A DNA stretch of 64,000 bases from Murinocardiopsis flavida (GTDB taxonomy: Bacteria > Actinomycetota > Actinomycetes > Streptosporangiales > Streptosporangiaceae), in contig NZ_PYGA01000019.1 in NCBI RefSeq assembly GCF_003014485.1, forward strand, positions 1 to 64,000. Direction: 5' to 3'. Below are positions 41,771-49,175 of this stretch, in pieces (the stretch's first letter is position 1; every line of letters starts with the position of its first letter). Below the pieces are notes generated by a model, which was not told where the DNA came from, ran no database searches, and was given only the letters and a program-made list of their open reading frames with translations. The translations under genes and the position numbers were made by a program.

Positions 41771-42190
41771 TCAGGCGGGGCCGGGGAGCATGGAGTTCTC
41801 CAGGTCGGCCACAACGCGCCGCCAGTGACCGCGCTGCCGCTCGCGTTCTGCCGGGCCGGACATCCGCTCCTGGTGGAAGCCGATCGTGGTACCGCTCGGC
41901 GCGCGTGCCATCGTGACCTGGATGGTGGTCTCACGGCCGCCGCCTGCTGGGCGGTGGGTGAGGCGGATGCGCGTCCCCTCGTGGAATCCGCGCACCTCGC
42001 CGTTGGTTCCGTCGTCGGTCCGGTAGGCGGTGCCGCGTTCGCGGGAGAGGACGGCGCCCCGGCCGAGCCAGAGGGCGATCCCGTCCGGCCCGGTGAGGAA
42101 GCGCCAGACGGCCTCGGACGGCAGCGGGAGCGTGCGGGAGACGCCGATCTGGAATCCGGCGTCCTTGGTCAGTCCGGGTGGGCGGGTCAT
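41771..42190 (-). CDS. SRPBCC (START/Aha1-like) domain protein
   Basis: This 139-residue protein has the AHSA1/START-like fold signature: FQIGVSRTLPLPSEAVWRFL, GPDGIALWLG, GEVRGFHEGTRIRLTH, then STTIGFHQERMS-like and a C-terminal helix with RQRGHWRRVVADLE. Such proteins bind hydrophobic ligands in a helix-grip cavity. Start ATG 42190 overlaps the stop of the CGNR regulator (ATGA), so they are co-translated. Confidence 0.87.
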   Translation of the reverse strand: MTRPPGLTKDAGFQIGVSRTLPLPSEAVWRFLTGPDGIALWLGRGAVLSRERGTAYRTDDGTNGEVRGFHEGTRIRLTHRPAGGGRETTIQVTMARAPSGTTIGFHQERMSGPAERERQRGHWRRVVADLENSMLPGPA

Positions 42191-42804
42191 CCTCCGTTCC
42201 TCTCCGCAAGGTCGCGGCGGGCGCGTAGGGCCTGGACCTTGTGGCGGTTTCCGCAGCGCTCCATGGAGCACCAGCGGCGGCGTCCGGGCCGGGAGGTGTC
42301 GACGAAGATCAGCGCGCAGTTGTGCCCGCCGCATTCGCGGATCCGATCGGCGAAGTGGCCTGTGAGCAGGTCGATCGCGTCGCGGGCGATGGTCGACAGC
42401 ACCTGGCCGCCGGACGCCGGCAGTGCCCAGGCGTGCGCCGAGTCGGCGGTGATCCGCGGGACGAGGGGCGGGTGGGCGGCGGTGCTGTTGATCTCGGCCA
42501 GGTCGCCGCCCGGATGGGGCTCCCCGTTGGCGGCCGCGGACGCGACACGCCACAGTGCGTCGCGCATGCGGCGGCCCGCCGCCAGTTCGCCGGTCGTGAT
42601 GCGGACGTCGGCGGCGTCGAGGCCGAGACGGGATTGCGGGAGCCATCGGGCCAGGTCGTCGGGTTCGTACAGGATCTCGTAGCGGCGGCCCGCCGGGCTC
42701 GGCCCGCCGGTGGTGAGGAACTGAAGGCAGAGCGCCCCCGGATCGAAGGAGAACCGGGTGCCTTCCAGCGATTGGAGGGTCATCACCGTTGCCGTCGTTC
42801 GCAT
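42187..42804 (-). CDS. CGNR zinc-finger regulator (ABATE domain)
   Basis: This 205-residue protein has an N-terminal ABATE-type domain (DPGALCLQFLTTGG ... MRDALWRVASAAANGEP). The C-terminal CGNR zinc finger has IRECGGHNCALIFVDTSRPG followed by RRRWCSMERCGNRHK. The finger holds the four cysteines and gives the family its name. These are transcription regulators. A perfect 21-bp palindrome touches its start codon, indicating autoregulation and control of the divergent VOC gene. It is coupled to the SRPBCC gene. Confidence 0.92.
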   Translation of the reverse strand: MRTTATVMTLQSLEGTRFSFDPGALCLQFLTTGGPSPAGRRYEILYEPDDLARWLPQSRLGLDAADVRITTGELAAGRRMRDALWRVASAAANGEPHPGGDLAEINSTAAHPPLVPRITADSAHAWALPASGGQVLSTIARDAIDLLTGHFADRIRECGGHNCALIFVDTSRPGRRRWCSMERCGNRHKVQALRARRDLAERNGG

Positions 42805-42825
42805 GTAACCAGTATAACTGGTTAC
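42805..42825. promoter_or_regulatory. CGNR regulator operator
   Basis: GTAACCAGT and ACTGGTTAC flank ATA, a perfect 9-bp inverted repeat. It abuts the ATG (42802-42804) of the CGNR gene and lies 53 bp before the divergent VOC gene. Both symmetry and position indicate an operator for a dimeric regulator; the pairing with the CGNR protein is inferred. Confidence 0.75.
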
Positions 42826-42877
42826 AACAACATGGGGCCAGGCGAAGTCGGAGCCCCATCGGAGACTGGAGGACCAG

Positions 42878-43327
42878 ATGGCTGTGCACTGGAAACTCGT
42901 CGTCGACTGTGCGGATCCGCTGGCGATCGCCGAATTCTGGGCGCAGGCGCTCGACTACGAGGTCGAGGACCACAGCGCGCTCATCGACCGGCTGCGCGGG
43001 GCCGGTGTGATCGAGGACGCCGCCTACACCGTGGTCGACGGGCGCAAGGCGTGGCTGCACGCCTCCGGGGTGCGCCACCCCGAGGACCCGGTCGACCCGG
43101 ACACCGGGGTCGGCCTCGGCCGCCGGCTGCTCTTCAACGTGGTGCCGGAAGCCAAGCAGGTGAAGAACCGCCTGCACATCGATTTGCACTTCGATCCCGG
43201 GCAGCGCGACGCGCAGGTGCGGCGCCTCGAAGGGCTCGGCGCCAAGGCGGTGCAGGCCGTGGAGGAGCCCGGCAGTAGCCACGTCGTCATGTCCGACCCG
43301 GAGGGCAACGAGTTCTGCGTTCACTAG
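42878..43327 (+). CDS. VOC family protein (glyoxalase-like)
   Basis: This 149-residue vicinal-oxygen-chelate protein has KLVVDCADPLAIAEFWAQAL at the start. RLHIDLHF follows, with the metal-position histidine, and VMSDPEGNEFCV closes the second beta-alpha-beta module. This is the single-domain glyoxalase-like type (DUF3291/Glo_EDI_BRP_like_2). The substrate is unknown; some members confer drug resistance by binding. It is divergent from the CGNR regulator across the shared operator, so it is probably part of that regulon. Confidence 0.9.
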   Translation: MAVHWKLVVDCADPLAIAEFWAQALDYEVEDHSALIDRLRGAGVIEDAAYTVVDGRKAWLHASGVRHPEDPVDPDTGVGLGRRLLFNVVPEAKQVKNRLHIDLHFDPGQRDAQVRRLEGLGAKAVQAVEEPGSSHVVMSDPEGNEFCVH

Positions 43328-43892
43328 TGTGTTGCGGATCTCGGGCCTCGGACCTGGGGTCTGGGGTCTCGGTTCTGGGGTCTAGGGCGAGCCTTGTGGA
43401 TCATAGTGTCGCGGCCCACGCCCAGCCGCCCTGACGCGAGTTCTCACCACGCCGTGTAGCGGGCGTGGGTGCCGAGAGCGTCCTTGTCCCCAGTGGACCT
43501 GGGCTGGGCTGCCGTTGAGCCTGCGCAGCAGCGTCGGCCGAAGCGGACGCTGAGGTTTCGCGACCAGATTGACCCCTGGGACGGGCCGGCGACGCGGGCA
43601 TGTCTGCTGCGGGGTCCGCGGGGTCCGCAGGATCCGCGGAGGGCCGGGTCTGGCGGTCAAGGTGCGGGGTGTGTATCGGCCGTCGCTGCTGCGCAGGCTT
43701 TCCGGCAGCCTGGCTCCTGTCTCCTGGGGTCAGGGGCGCTCTCGCCCCAGACGTCTCCGGTCCAGACCGAGGGTTCAGGGCGGCCGGTGCTCGGGCCGCG
43801 GGTTTCCGAACGGACGGTGCTCAGGCCAGGTCCCCGGGCTTTCAGGCCACGTCCCTGGGTTTCAAGGCCAGGTCCCCGGGTTTTCAGACCTT
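43328..43892. other. 565-bp repeat-filled intergenic region
   Basis: It begins with short GGGGTCT/GGTTCTGGGGTCT repeats (43340-43385), then the long inverted repeat at 43470-43750, and ends with tandem copies of the acetyltransferase 3' end. Open frames in it are low-complexity and inconsistent between strands. No gene is supported. Confidence 0.55.
43470..43750. repeat. Imperfect inverted repeat, arms about 70 bp
   Basis: The reverse complement of about 43471-43540 and the plus strand of about 43678-43748 share CGGCCG.CGCTGCTGCGCAGG, then CGGCAGCC, then CTGGGG.CA.GG.CGCTCTCG, roughly 80% identical. The arms surround about 140 bp with repeated GGGTCCGC. It could fold into one large hairpin. 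Confidence 0.6.
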
Positions 43893-43915
43893 TCAGTCCA
43901 CGTCCCCGGGCTTGA
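43821..43915. repeat. Tandem repeats derived from the acetyltransferase 3' end
   Basis: On the minus strand the gene ends AAGCCCGGGGACGTGGAC plus TGA. Downstream the same unit recurs three times with variation (AAACCCGGGGACCTGGCC, AACCCAGGGACGTGGCC, AAGCCCGGGGACCTGGCC), two of the three followed directly by TGA. The repeats look like duplications of the last six codons and the stop. Confidence 0.65.
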
Positions 43916-44846
43916 TGAGCGGTGCGTCCCGGGTGAACGCGCGGAACCCGGCGCTGTAGTACAGTCCGCGCGCCTGCGGGTGCCCCGGCGCGCCCAGGCA
44001 GGCGACCGTCATGTGAGCGGCCCCTGCCGCCCGCGCCAGCCGCATCCCGTGCAGCAGCATCGCCCGGCCCAGTCCTCGGCGCCGGTAGTCCGGATGCGTC
44101 CCGACCGGCTCGAACTCCGCCGTCTCGTTCGCGTCGTCGAGCCACATGATGGTCGATGACGCCATCGTCCCGTCCGGCGCCTCCACCAGGATGTGCAGGT
44201 CGCCGCGGTACGCCGCCGTCCCCCGGACACCCTGGTAGCTCTCCGCCGTGTACGTCGAGGGGGTCCAGGCGTCCACATGGGCCTGGACCGCGGCCTCCGG
44301 CCCGGCTTCGTCGGCGGTGCGGAACCGGAATCCGGCAGGCAGCGCCGGCTGCGCCACGTCGGTGAGGTCCCGCTCGTTGACCTGGATCCAGGACCCGGTG
44401 TCGCCGAGCGAGGCCGGGTCGGTCACGTAGCCGTGCGCCGCCCACCGCTTCAGCGCGAACCCGTCGGCGGCGCTCGGCAGGACCGTGCGCTCCATACCTG
44501 CCGCTGTGGCGTCGTACCAGTCGATCACCTCATCGACCAGCCCGGCGTGGTCGGGATGGACCTGGTACGCCAGATAGGCGCCGGTGACGTCCTTCACCGA
44601 CCCGTCGTTGCGCCGCACCCGGTGCGGCAGGTGGGCCCAGCCCCACGCCACCAGGTCCCCGCCGGAGAACCACAGCCGACGCCGCCAGTTCGCGCCGCCG
44701 CCGATGTGCCCCTTGCCCCAGTTCCAGGCCAGCTCGCCGAACGCCGCGTCGCTGTTCACCAGGTCGGGGCGGGTGGCGGTGACGTGCTGCGCCAGGGACT
44801 GCATGAGCTGCACGTCCGCGGCGGTCAGGTGCTCGGGGTTCGCCAT
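43893..44846 (-). CDS. GNAT family N-acetyltransferase (two-domain)
   Basis: This protein of about 317 residues has a divergent N-terminal GNAT-like half (WNWGKGHIGGGANWRRRLWF, AYLAYQVHPDHAGLVDEVID) and a C-terminal catalytic half with EFEPVGTHPDYRRRGLGRAM followed by MTVACLGAPGHPQARGLYYS and AGFRAF. The R-R-x-G-L-G loop binds acetyl-CoA. The substrate is unknown. ATG 44846 is chosen; an in-frame ATG at 44858 is possible. Its last six codons have been tandemly duplicated downstream. Confidence 0.85.
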   Translation of the reverse strand: MANPEHLTAADVQLMQSLAQHVTATRPDLVNSDAAFGELAWNWGKGHIGGGANWRRRLWFSGGDLVAWGWAHLPHRVRRNDGSVKDVTGAYLAYQVHPDHAGLVDEVIDWYDATAAGMERTVLPSAADGFALKRWAAHGYVTDPASLGDTGSWIQVNERDLTDVAQPALPAGFRFRTADEAGPEAAVQAHVDAWTPSTYTAESYQGVRGTAAYRGDLHILVEAPDGTMASSTIMWLDDANETAEFEPVGTHPDYRRRGLGRAMLLHGMRLARAAGAAHMTVACLGAPGHPQARGLYYSAGFRAFTRDAPLIKPGDVD

Positions 44847-44913
44847 GGTGTGCGCCACTGTGTCAAGGCGCCGTAGCGCCGTCGACCCGTTTTCAGGGGG
44901 CGGGCTGCCTGTT

Positions 44914-45408
44914 TCAGGAGACGGCCTGCCCGGTGTCCGGGGCTGGGGCTGAGGCCGGAGCGGGGGCCGCGGCGGCGGTCTCGACGTCGGCGAGGCGGTT
45001 GAGGAAGTCGGCGATCGTGTCGAGTTGGGTCTTGTCGTAGTCGGCGAGGATCGCGGCGAGGCGCTGCAACCGTGGGGCGTTCTCCTGCTCCAGCAACTCG
45101 TTGTTGAGTGTCACCTCGACCTTGCGGCGGTCGTTGACGCACCGCGCCCGCTGGACGTAACCGGCCTGCTCAAGGCGGTCGATCACGCCGGTGATGGTGC
45201 CGGAGGAGCTGAGCCCGGCGAGCCGTCCCAGCTCGCCGGGGCTGAGCGGGCCGTGCAGGTGCAGCAGGTCGATGAAGCTCGCCTCGTACGTGCTCAGCGT
45301 CAGTCCCGCTTGGGCGCCCATTTCGTGGTCGAACCGGGCGGTCGCCGCCGCGTGGCGCAGCGCGGCGTTCTGGACCCGCACGCACAGCGCAGGTGACGCG
45401 TTTGTCAT
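44914..45408 (-). CDS. MarR-family transcriptional regulator
   Basis: This 164-residue winged-helix regulator has LTLSTYEASFIDLLHLHGPL, then LSPGELGRLAGLSSSGTITG, VIDRLEQAGYVQRARCVNDR and RRKVEVTLN, the complete MarR DNA-binding core with the DR(R)K wing. The C-terminal tail is Ala/Pro-rich. It is divergent from the MFS pump, and a 33-bp near-perfect palindrome lies between them, the standard arrangement for a MarR repressor of its own gene and a drug exporter. Confidence 0.93.
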   Translation of the reverse strand: MTNASPALCVRVQNAALRHAAATARFDHEMGAQAGLTLSTYEASFIDLLHLHGPLSPGELGRLAGLSSSGTITGVIDRLEQAGYVQRARCVNDRRKVEVTLNNELLEQENAPRLQRLAAILADYDKTQLDTIADFLNRLADVETAAAAPAPASAPAPDTGQAVS

Positions 45409-45429
45409 CGGCGATCCTCTCCTTTAACG

Positions 45430-45462
45430 TGTCGTCTGAACGACTTAGTCGTATAGACGACA
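45430..45462. promoter_or_regulatory. MarR operator in divergent promoter
   Basis: TGTCGTCT ... AGACGACA outer arms and ACGACT/AGTCGT inner arms form a near-perfect 33-bp palindrome containing four CGAC half-sites. It lies 22 bp from the marR start and 63 bp from the MFS start. Two MarR dimers could bind. Confidence 0.75.
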
Positions 45463-45524
45463 TAGTTCTTCCGGCGACCTTGTCGCCGTCCTGTCATTTT
45501 ACGCCCGCGACTTGGAGCGCAGCG

Positions 45525-46967
45525 GTGACCGCTGAAACAACGACCGTCCCAACCACCTCCGACTCCGAGGCGCCGTACCCGCGCCGATGGGCCGCCATGA
45601 TCGTGCTCATCCTGGCCTTCATGCTCGACCTGGTGAACGTCACCATCGTCAACGTCGGCCTCCCCGCCATCCAGCGCGACTTCGGGGCGAGCCCCACCCA
45701 ACTGGAGTGGATCTCGGCGGCCTACCTGCTCGCCTTCGCCGCCGCCCTCATCACCTTCGCCCGGCTGGGCGACCTGTGGGGACGCAAGCGGGTCTTCCTG
45801 GCCGGGGTCGCCGCGTTCGCGGCGGCCGGAGTGTGGTCCGGCATCGCGCAGGGCCCGACGGAACTCATCGCCGCCCGCGCCGTGCAGGGTGTCGCGGCGG
45901 CGGCGCTCGCCCCGCAGGTCATGAGCAGCCTGTACGGCATGTTCCACGGGAGGGAGCGCGCCACCGTGTTCGGCGTGTTCGGCATCGTCGCCGGGTTGGC
46001 CCAGGCCGGCGGGCTGGTGCTGGGCGGGGTGCTCATCACCGCCGACATCGCCGGGCTGGGGTGGCGCACCATCTTCCTGGTGACCGTGCCCGCTGCCGTC
46101 GTGCTGGTCGCGGCGGGCGCCTGGCTGGTGCCGGAGAGCCGCGTGGCGGGTGGGTCGCGGCCGCGGTGGCTCGCCACGGGGGTGCTCACCGCCGCTCTGG
46201 TCGCGATCGTGTTCACACTGCTGGAAGGCCGCACCTACGGCTGGCCGGCCTGGATCTGGCTCGGCCTGGCGGCGGGCATCGCCGCGGTGGTGGGACTGGC
46301 CCTGGCCGAACACCGCCGCCCGGAGCGGCGGGCGGGCGCCCTGCTGCCGCTGGACCTCCTCCGGCGCCCCGTCGTCGCCTCGGGACTCGCGGTGCAGCTG
46401 CTCGCGTTCGCGGCGTTCAGCGGTTTCTTGCTGGTGTTCGTCCTGTGGTTGCAGGACGGGCAGGGCTACTCCGCCCTGGACGCCGGCATGGCCGCCATCG
46501 GCTTCTCGGCCGGAGGGCTCGCGATGGCGCCGTTCACCGGACGCCTCATTGTCCGGTTCGGCCGCCTCGTGACACTCGCCGGGTGCCTGCTGTCCGGAGC
46601 GGGCGCGCTCGGCGTCCTCGCCGCCGCGCACGCCGCGCCGCAGTCCGTCGGCGCGTGGACGCTGATCCCGGGGCTGTTCGTGATGGGCGCCGGAATGAAC
46701 CTCGTCATGCCCTCGTTGAGCACGCTGTTCCTCAACGGGGTGCCGTCGGAGCACGCCGGGTCGGCGTCGGGCATCTGGAACACCAGCCAGCAGTTCGGCG
46801 CCGCGTTGGGCGTCGCGGGTGTCGGCACGGTCTTCTTCGCCGGACTGGACGCGGGTGGGCACGCGATGGCGTTCACCGCCAGCATGCTGGCGGTGGTGGC
46901 GGCGCTGCTCGTCAGCGCCGCCCTCTGCCTCACCCTGCCCGCCCGGACCGGGCCGCAGGACGCATAA
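45525..46967 (+). CDS. DHA2-type MFS multidrug exporter (EmrB/QacA-like)
   Basis: This 480-residue transporter has about fourteen membrane helices. Helix 1 carries LDLVNVTIVNVGLPAIQRDF (the D-x-T-I-V-N-V-A-L-P signature of EmrB/QacA pumps), followed by WISAAYLLAFAAALITFARL and motif A GDLWGRKRVFL. It exports hydrophobic drugs using proton motive force; the specific substrate is unknown. GTG 45525 with GGAG upstream is the start; a longer frame begins inside the marR gene and is not credible. Repression by the divergent MarR is very likely. Confidence 0.92.
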   Translation: MTAETTTVPTTSDSEAPYPRRWAAMIVLILAFMLDLVNVTIVNVGLPAIQRDFGASPTQLEWISAAYLLAFAAALITFARLGDLWGRKRVFLAGVAAFAAAGVWSGIAQGPTELIAARAVQGVAAAALAPQVMSSLYGMFHGRERATVFGVFGIVAGLAQAGGLVLGGVLITADIAGLGWRTIFLVTVPAAVVLVAAGAWLVPESRVAGGSRPRWLATGVLTAALVAIVFTLLEGRTYGWPAWIWLGLAAGIAAVVGLALAEHRRPERRAGALLPLDLLRRPVVASGLAVQLLAFAAFSGFLLVFVLWLQDGQGYSALDAGMAAIGFSAGGLAMAPFTGRLIVRFGRLVTLAGCLLSGAGALGVLAAAHAAPQSVGAWTLIPGLFVMGAGMNLVMPSLSTLFLNGVPSEHAGSASGIWNTSQQFGAALGVAGVGTVFFAGLDAGGHAMAFTASMLAVVAALLVSAALCLTLPARTGPQDA

Positions 46968-47027
46968 CGCGTGACGCGTGACCCCGCCTCGGACGTCGGG
47001 GGACGTCGGGGGACGCCCACCGCTGAG

Positions 47028-47061
47028 ACGTCCCGGCCACCGAATTCGGTGGCCGGGACGT
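47028..47061. terminator. Perfect 34-bp palindrome, bidirectional terminator
   Basis: ACGTCCCGGCCACCGAA is followed directly by its exact complement (center GAATTC). It lies between the convergent MFS gene (stop 46967) and the 47073 gene, so it probably terminates both. Two GGACGTCGGG direct repeats precede it (46991-47010). Confidence 0.75.
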
Positions 47062-47072
47062 GGCGTCGGGAT

Positions 47073-47579
47073 TCAGTCCTGGTCGGTGCGCTCCACCGGA
47101 AGCCGCTGAGCGGGGACCGGTGTAGGGGACTGCGCCGGGACCGAGACTGGGGCCGGGGACGACAGGAGGCTCTGCGAAGGCTGCCAGCGGGGGAGGAGCC
47201 CGCGGTCTCTGAGCGTGCAGATGGCGTCGCGCAGCCGCCGCGTCAGGTCCGCGTCCGGGGCGCTGGGCGGAGACGCGGGGATGCTGCCGCCTTGGCCGCC
47301 GTCCGCTTCCGGTCCGCCGTGTCTGCGGCTGCTGTTGCGGATCGCGGGGACGGCCTTCTGGGAGGTGTGCAGATCGCGGATCGCGGCCAGGCGCGCGCCG
47401 AGGGCGGCGATGCTGGTGGCGGTGATCAGCACGGGCAGGCCGGAGTCCAGGTGCTCGGGGAACAGGACCGCGCACAGGTAGGGGCGGCCGTGCTGGTCGT
47501 GGAACGCGCACACCTGGTAGTCGGTGAAGCGGGCGCGCAGCGCGGCGAGTTCCGCGCTCGGGTAGAGGTCGTAGGTCAT
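47073..47579 (-). CDS. Hypothetical protein
   Basis: This 168-residue protein has residues 1-70 forming a compact alpha/beta unit (LRARFTDYQVCAFHDQHGRP, LCAVLFPEHLDSG, PVLITATSIAALGARLAAIR). A disordered Gly/Ser linker follows, then a helical piece with ADLTRRLRDAICTLRDRGLL and a Pro-rich tail. No recognised domain. It starts 7 bp after the stop of the 47587 gene, forming a two-gene minus-strand operon divergent from the HTH/DUF397 pair. Similar two-protein units occur beside such regulators in actinobacteria, but I cannot name them. Confidence 0.65.
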   Translation of the reverse strand: MTYDLYPSAELAALRARFTDYQVCAFHDQHGRPYLCAVLFPEHLDSGLPVLITATSIAALGARLAAIRDLHTSQKAVPAIRNSSRRHGGPEADGGQGGSIPASPPSAPDADLTRRLRDAICTLRDRGLLPRWQPSQSLLSSPAPVSVPAQSPTPVPAQRLPVERTDQD

Positions 47580-47586
47580 GGCGGAC

Positions 47587-47985
47587 TCACCGGCGGCGGA
47601 AGGGTGCACGGGGGCTGGTGCGCGTGGTGACCCAGCGGGTGTCGACCACACGACCGGGATTGCGGCGCTCGGCCGCCAGTTCGGCGGGAGCGATGTCCTC
47701 TCCGGCGACGCGCACGAGGATCCTGCTGCCGGGGGTGAGGGCGCCGTGGTTCTCCAACCAGTCGCGCAGGTGGTCCAGCAGCCCCATGAGAGCGGCCATG
47801 TCGTCGGCCGCCATGAAGTCGGACCCTTTGGCGATGTGCGTCATGTCCCTCGTGAACTCGCTGGGGACTCCGTTGTGGATGATGTCGACGCGAGTAACCT
47901 GCGCCCGCGCGGCCCATGGGACATGGGACGGGCCTTCCTTGGAAAGGTCATTTGACTTGGTATGGAGACGGACAACGTTCGTCAT
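47587..47985 (-). CDS. Hypothetical protein
   Basis: This 132-residue protein has VTRVDIIHNGVPSEFTRDMT, then SDFMAADDMAALMGLLDHLR and a C-terminal region rich in Arg. The N-terminal 20 residues are more AT-rich and codon-neutral than the rest. No recognised domain. It shares its promoter region (47986-48156) with the divergent HTH regulator, whose TTCAAC-type boxes lie there, so co-regulation is likely. Confidence 0.65.
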   Translation of the reverse strand: MTNVVRLHTKSNDLSKEGPSHVPWAARAQVTRVDIIHNGVPSEFTRDMTHIAKGSDFMAADDMAALMGLLDHLRDWLENHGALTPGSRILVRVAGEDIAPAELAAERRNPGRVVDTRWVTTRTSPRAPFRRR

Positions 47986-48156
47986 GTGTGCCTCGTTCGT
48001 TGGATTGGTTCACTGGCTGGTGAGACCATTCAACAGGTCGCCAGGTTTAATCCAACAGTGCCTGAACAGGTCATCTCTGAGCTATCAGTTCAACTCAACC
48101 GTCCAATCTCGTTCTTGAAGGACTAGCAAGGTTGAACGTTGACGCTTTATCGTTGA
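47986..48156. promoter_or_regulatory. Divergent promoter with TTCAAC/GTTGAA boxes
   Basis: This AT-rich gap contains TTCAAC at 48029 and 48089 and the inverted form GTTGAA at 48131 and 48152, the last touching the regulator's ATG, plus TCAACC and GTTGACG variants. Paired in opposite orientation they suggest cooperative binding of the adjacent XRE regulator. Confidence 0.55.
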
Positions 48157-48972
48157 ATGATGGGAGATCAGGCAAGGGCGCAGTGGGTTCGGTTCGGCCG
48201 GGAGCTTCGGAGGGTGCGCGCTCAGCAGGGCATGACGCAGCAACAGCTAGGAAAATCCGTCTCGGTGTCGTACGCCATGATCAGTGCAATTGAACGTGGA
48301 GTACGTGGAGCAAGACGGGATCTAGTGGAGCAAATCGACCACTTGCTCTCAACCAAAGGATCCCTGTTGCGCCTATGGGAGACGGTGGGTAGCAGTAGTG
48401 GCGGATTCCCGGACTGGTTCCGGAGCACTGCCGATCTAGAGCAGCGAGCTAGCGAGATCAAGACATCCCAGCCGCTTCTCATTCACGGACTTCTTCAGAC
48501 GGAAGGCTATGCGCGCACGATTCTCCGCGATGGGCGCCCCACCGACACCGAGGCTGAAATTGACGAACTCGTCGCGGGACGGCTTGAACGGCAGGCTGTC
48601 ATGGAACGAGATCGACCCCCGTCGTTTCTCATGGTGCTCGATGAGACCGCGGTTCGGCGACCCGTCGGCGGCCGTGAGATCATGAAAGCTCAACTCACCC
48701 GTGTGTTGGAAGCTTCCGAGCGTTCGCACGTCGTCGTGCAAGTACTGCCTCAGGCATCGGCGAACAACCCTGCGTTGAATGGGCCGTTTACGCTGATCAC
48801 TGCTGAGGAAACCGAGATTCTGTACATGGAGACGCCGCTCTCAGGCACTGTGATCGATGCTCCTAGAATCGTCGGTCAGTACGGGCGCCTACTGGGTGAT
48901 ATCCGAGGTGTCGCGCTGCCTCCACGCGAGTCGCGGGTACTGATCGACACGGTACGAGGAGAGTACTCATGA
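48157..48972 (+). CDS. XRE-family regulator with DUF5753 domain
   Basis: This 271-residue protein has an N-terminal XRE domain (GRELRRVRAQQGMTQQQLGK, SVSVSYAMISAIERG). A DUF5753 domain follows with SQPLLIHGLLQTEGYARTIL, RLERQAVMERDRPPSFLMVL, DETAVRRPVGG and VLPQASANNPALNGPFTLIT. It is paired with the DUF397 gene by a 4-bp overlap. The sequence is noticeably lower in GC than its neighbours (many AAT, GAT, ATT codons), which points to recent acquisition. It is the second HTH/DUF397 module in the window. Confidence 0.92.
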   Translation: MMGDQARAQWVRFGRELRRVRAQQGMTQQQLGKSVSVSYAMISAIERGVRGARRDLVEQIDHLLSTKGSLLRLWETVGSSSGGFPDWFRSTADLEQRASEIKTSQPLLIHGLLQTEGYARTILRDGRPTDTEAEIDELVAGRLERQAVMERDRPPSFLMVLDETAVRRPVGGREIMKAQLTRVLEASERSHVVVQVLPQASANNPALNGPFTLITAEETEILYMETPLSGTVIDAPRIVGQYGRLLGDIRGVALPPRESRVLIDTVRGEYS

Positions 48973-49160
48973 GCCCCCACGCTCTCAACTGGCACACCTC
49001 CAGTTACAGCAATGCCTCAGGTGGTGAATGCGTCGAGGTCCTTGAGCACGCGGATGGTGCTGAGGTCCGCGACACCAGGCATCGGGACCTCGGGCGGCTG
49101 GCGTTCTCCTCGTCGGCGTGGGCCGGGTTCCTCACCTCGGTGAAGCGCGGGGAGCTGTAG
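48969..49160 (+). CDS. DUF397 protein
   Basis: This 63-residue protein has all DUF397 landmarks: LNWHTSSYSNASGGECVEVL, then EVRDTRHRDLGRLAFSSSAW and AGFLTSVK. ATG 48969 overlaps the regulator stop (ATGA). It is the cognate partner of the upstream XRE/DUF5753 regulator. Compared with the 58-residue paralogue inside the integrated element, the N-terminus is longer and the E-x-G-E-C spacing differs. Confidence 0.93.
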   Translation: MSPHALNWHTSSYSNASGGECVEVLEHADGAEVRDTRHRDLGRLAFSSSAWAGFLTSVKRGEL

Positions 49161-49175
49161 CCGTCCCGCACGGCG

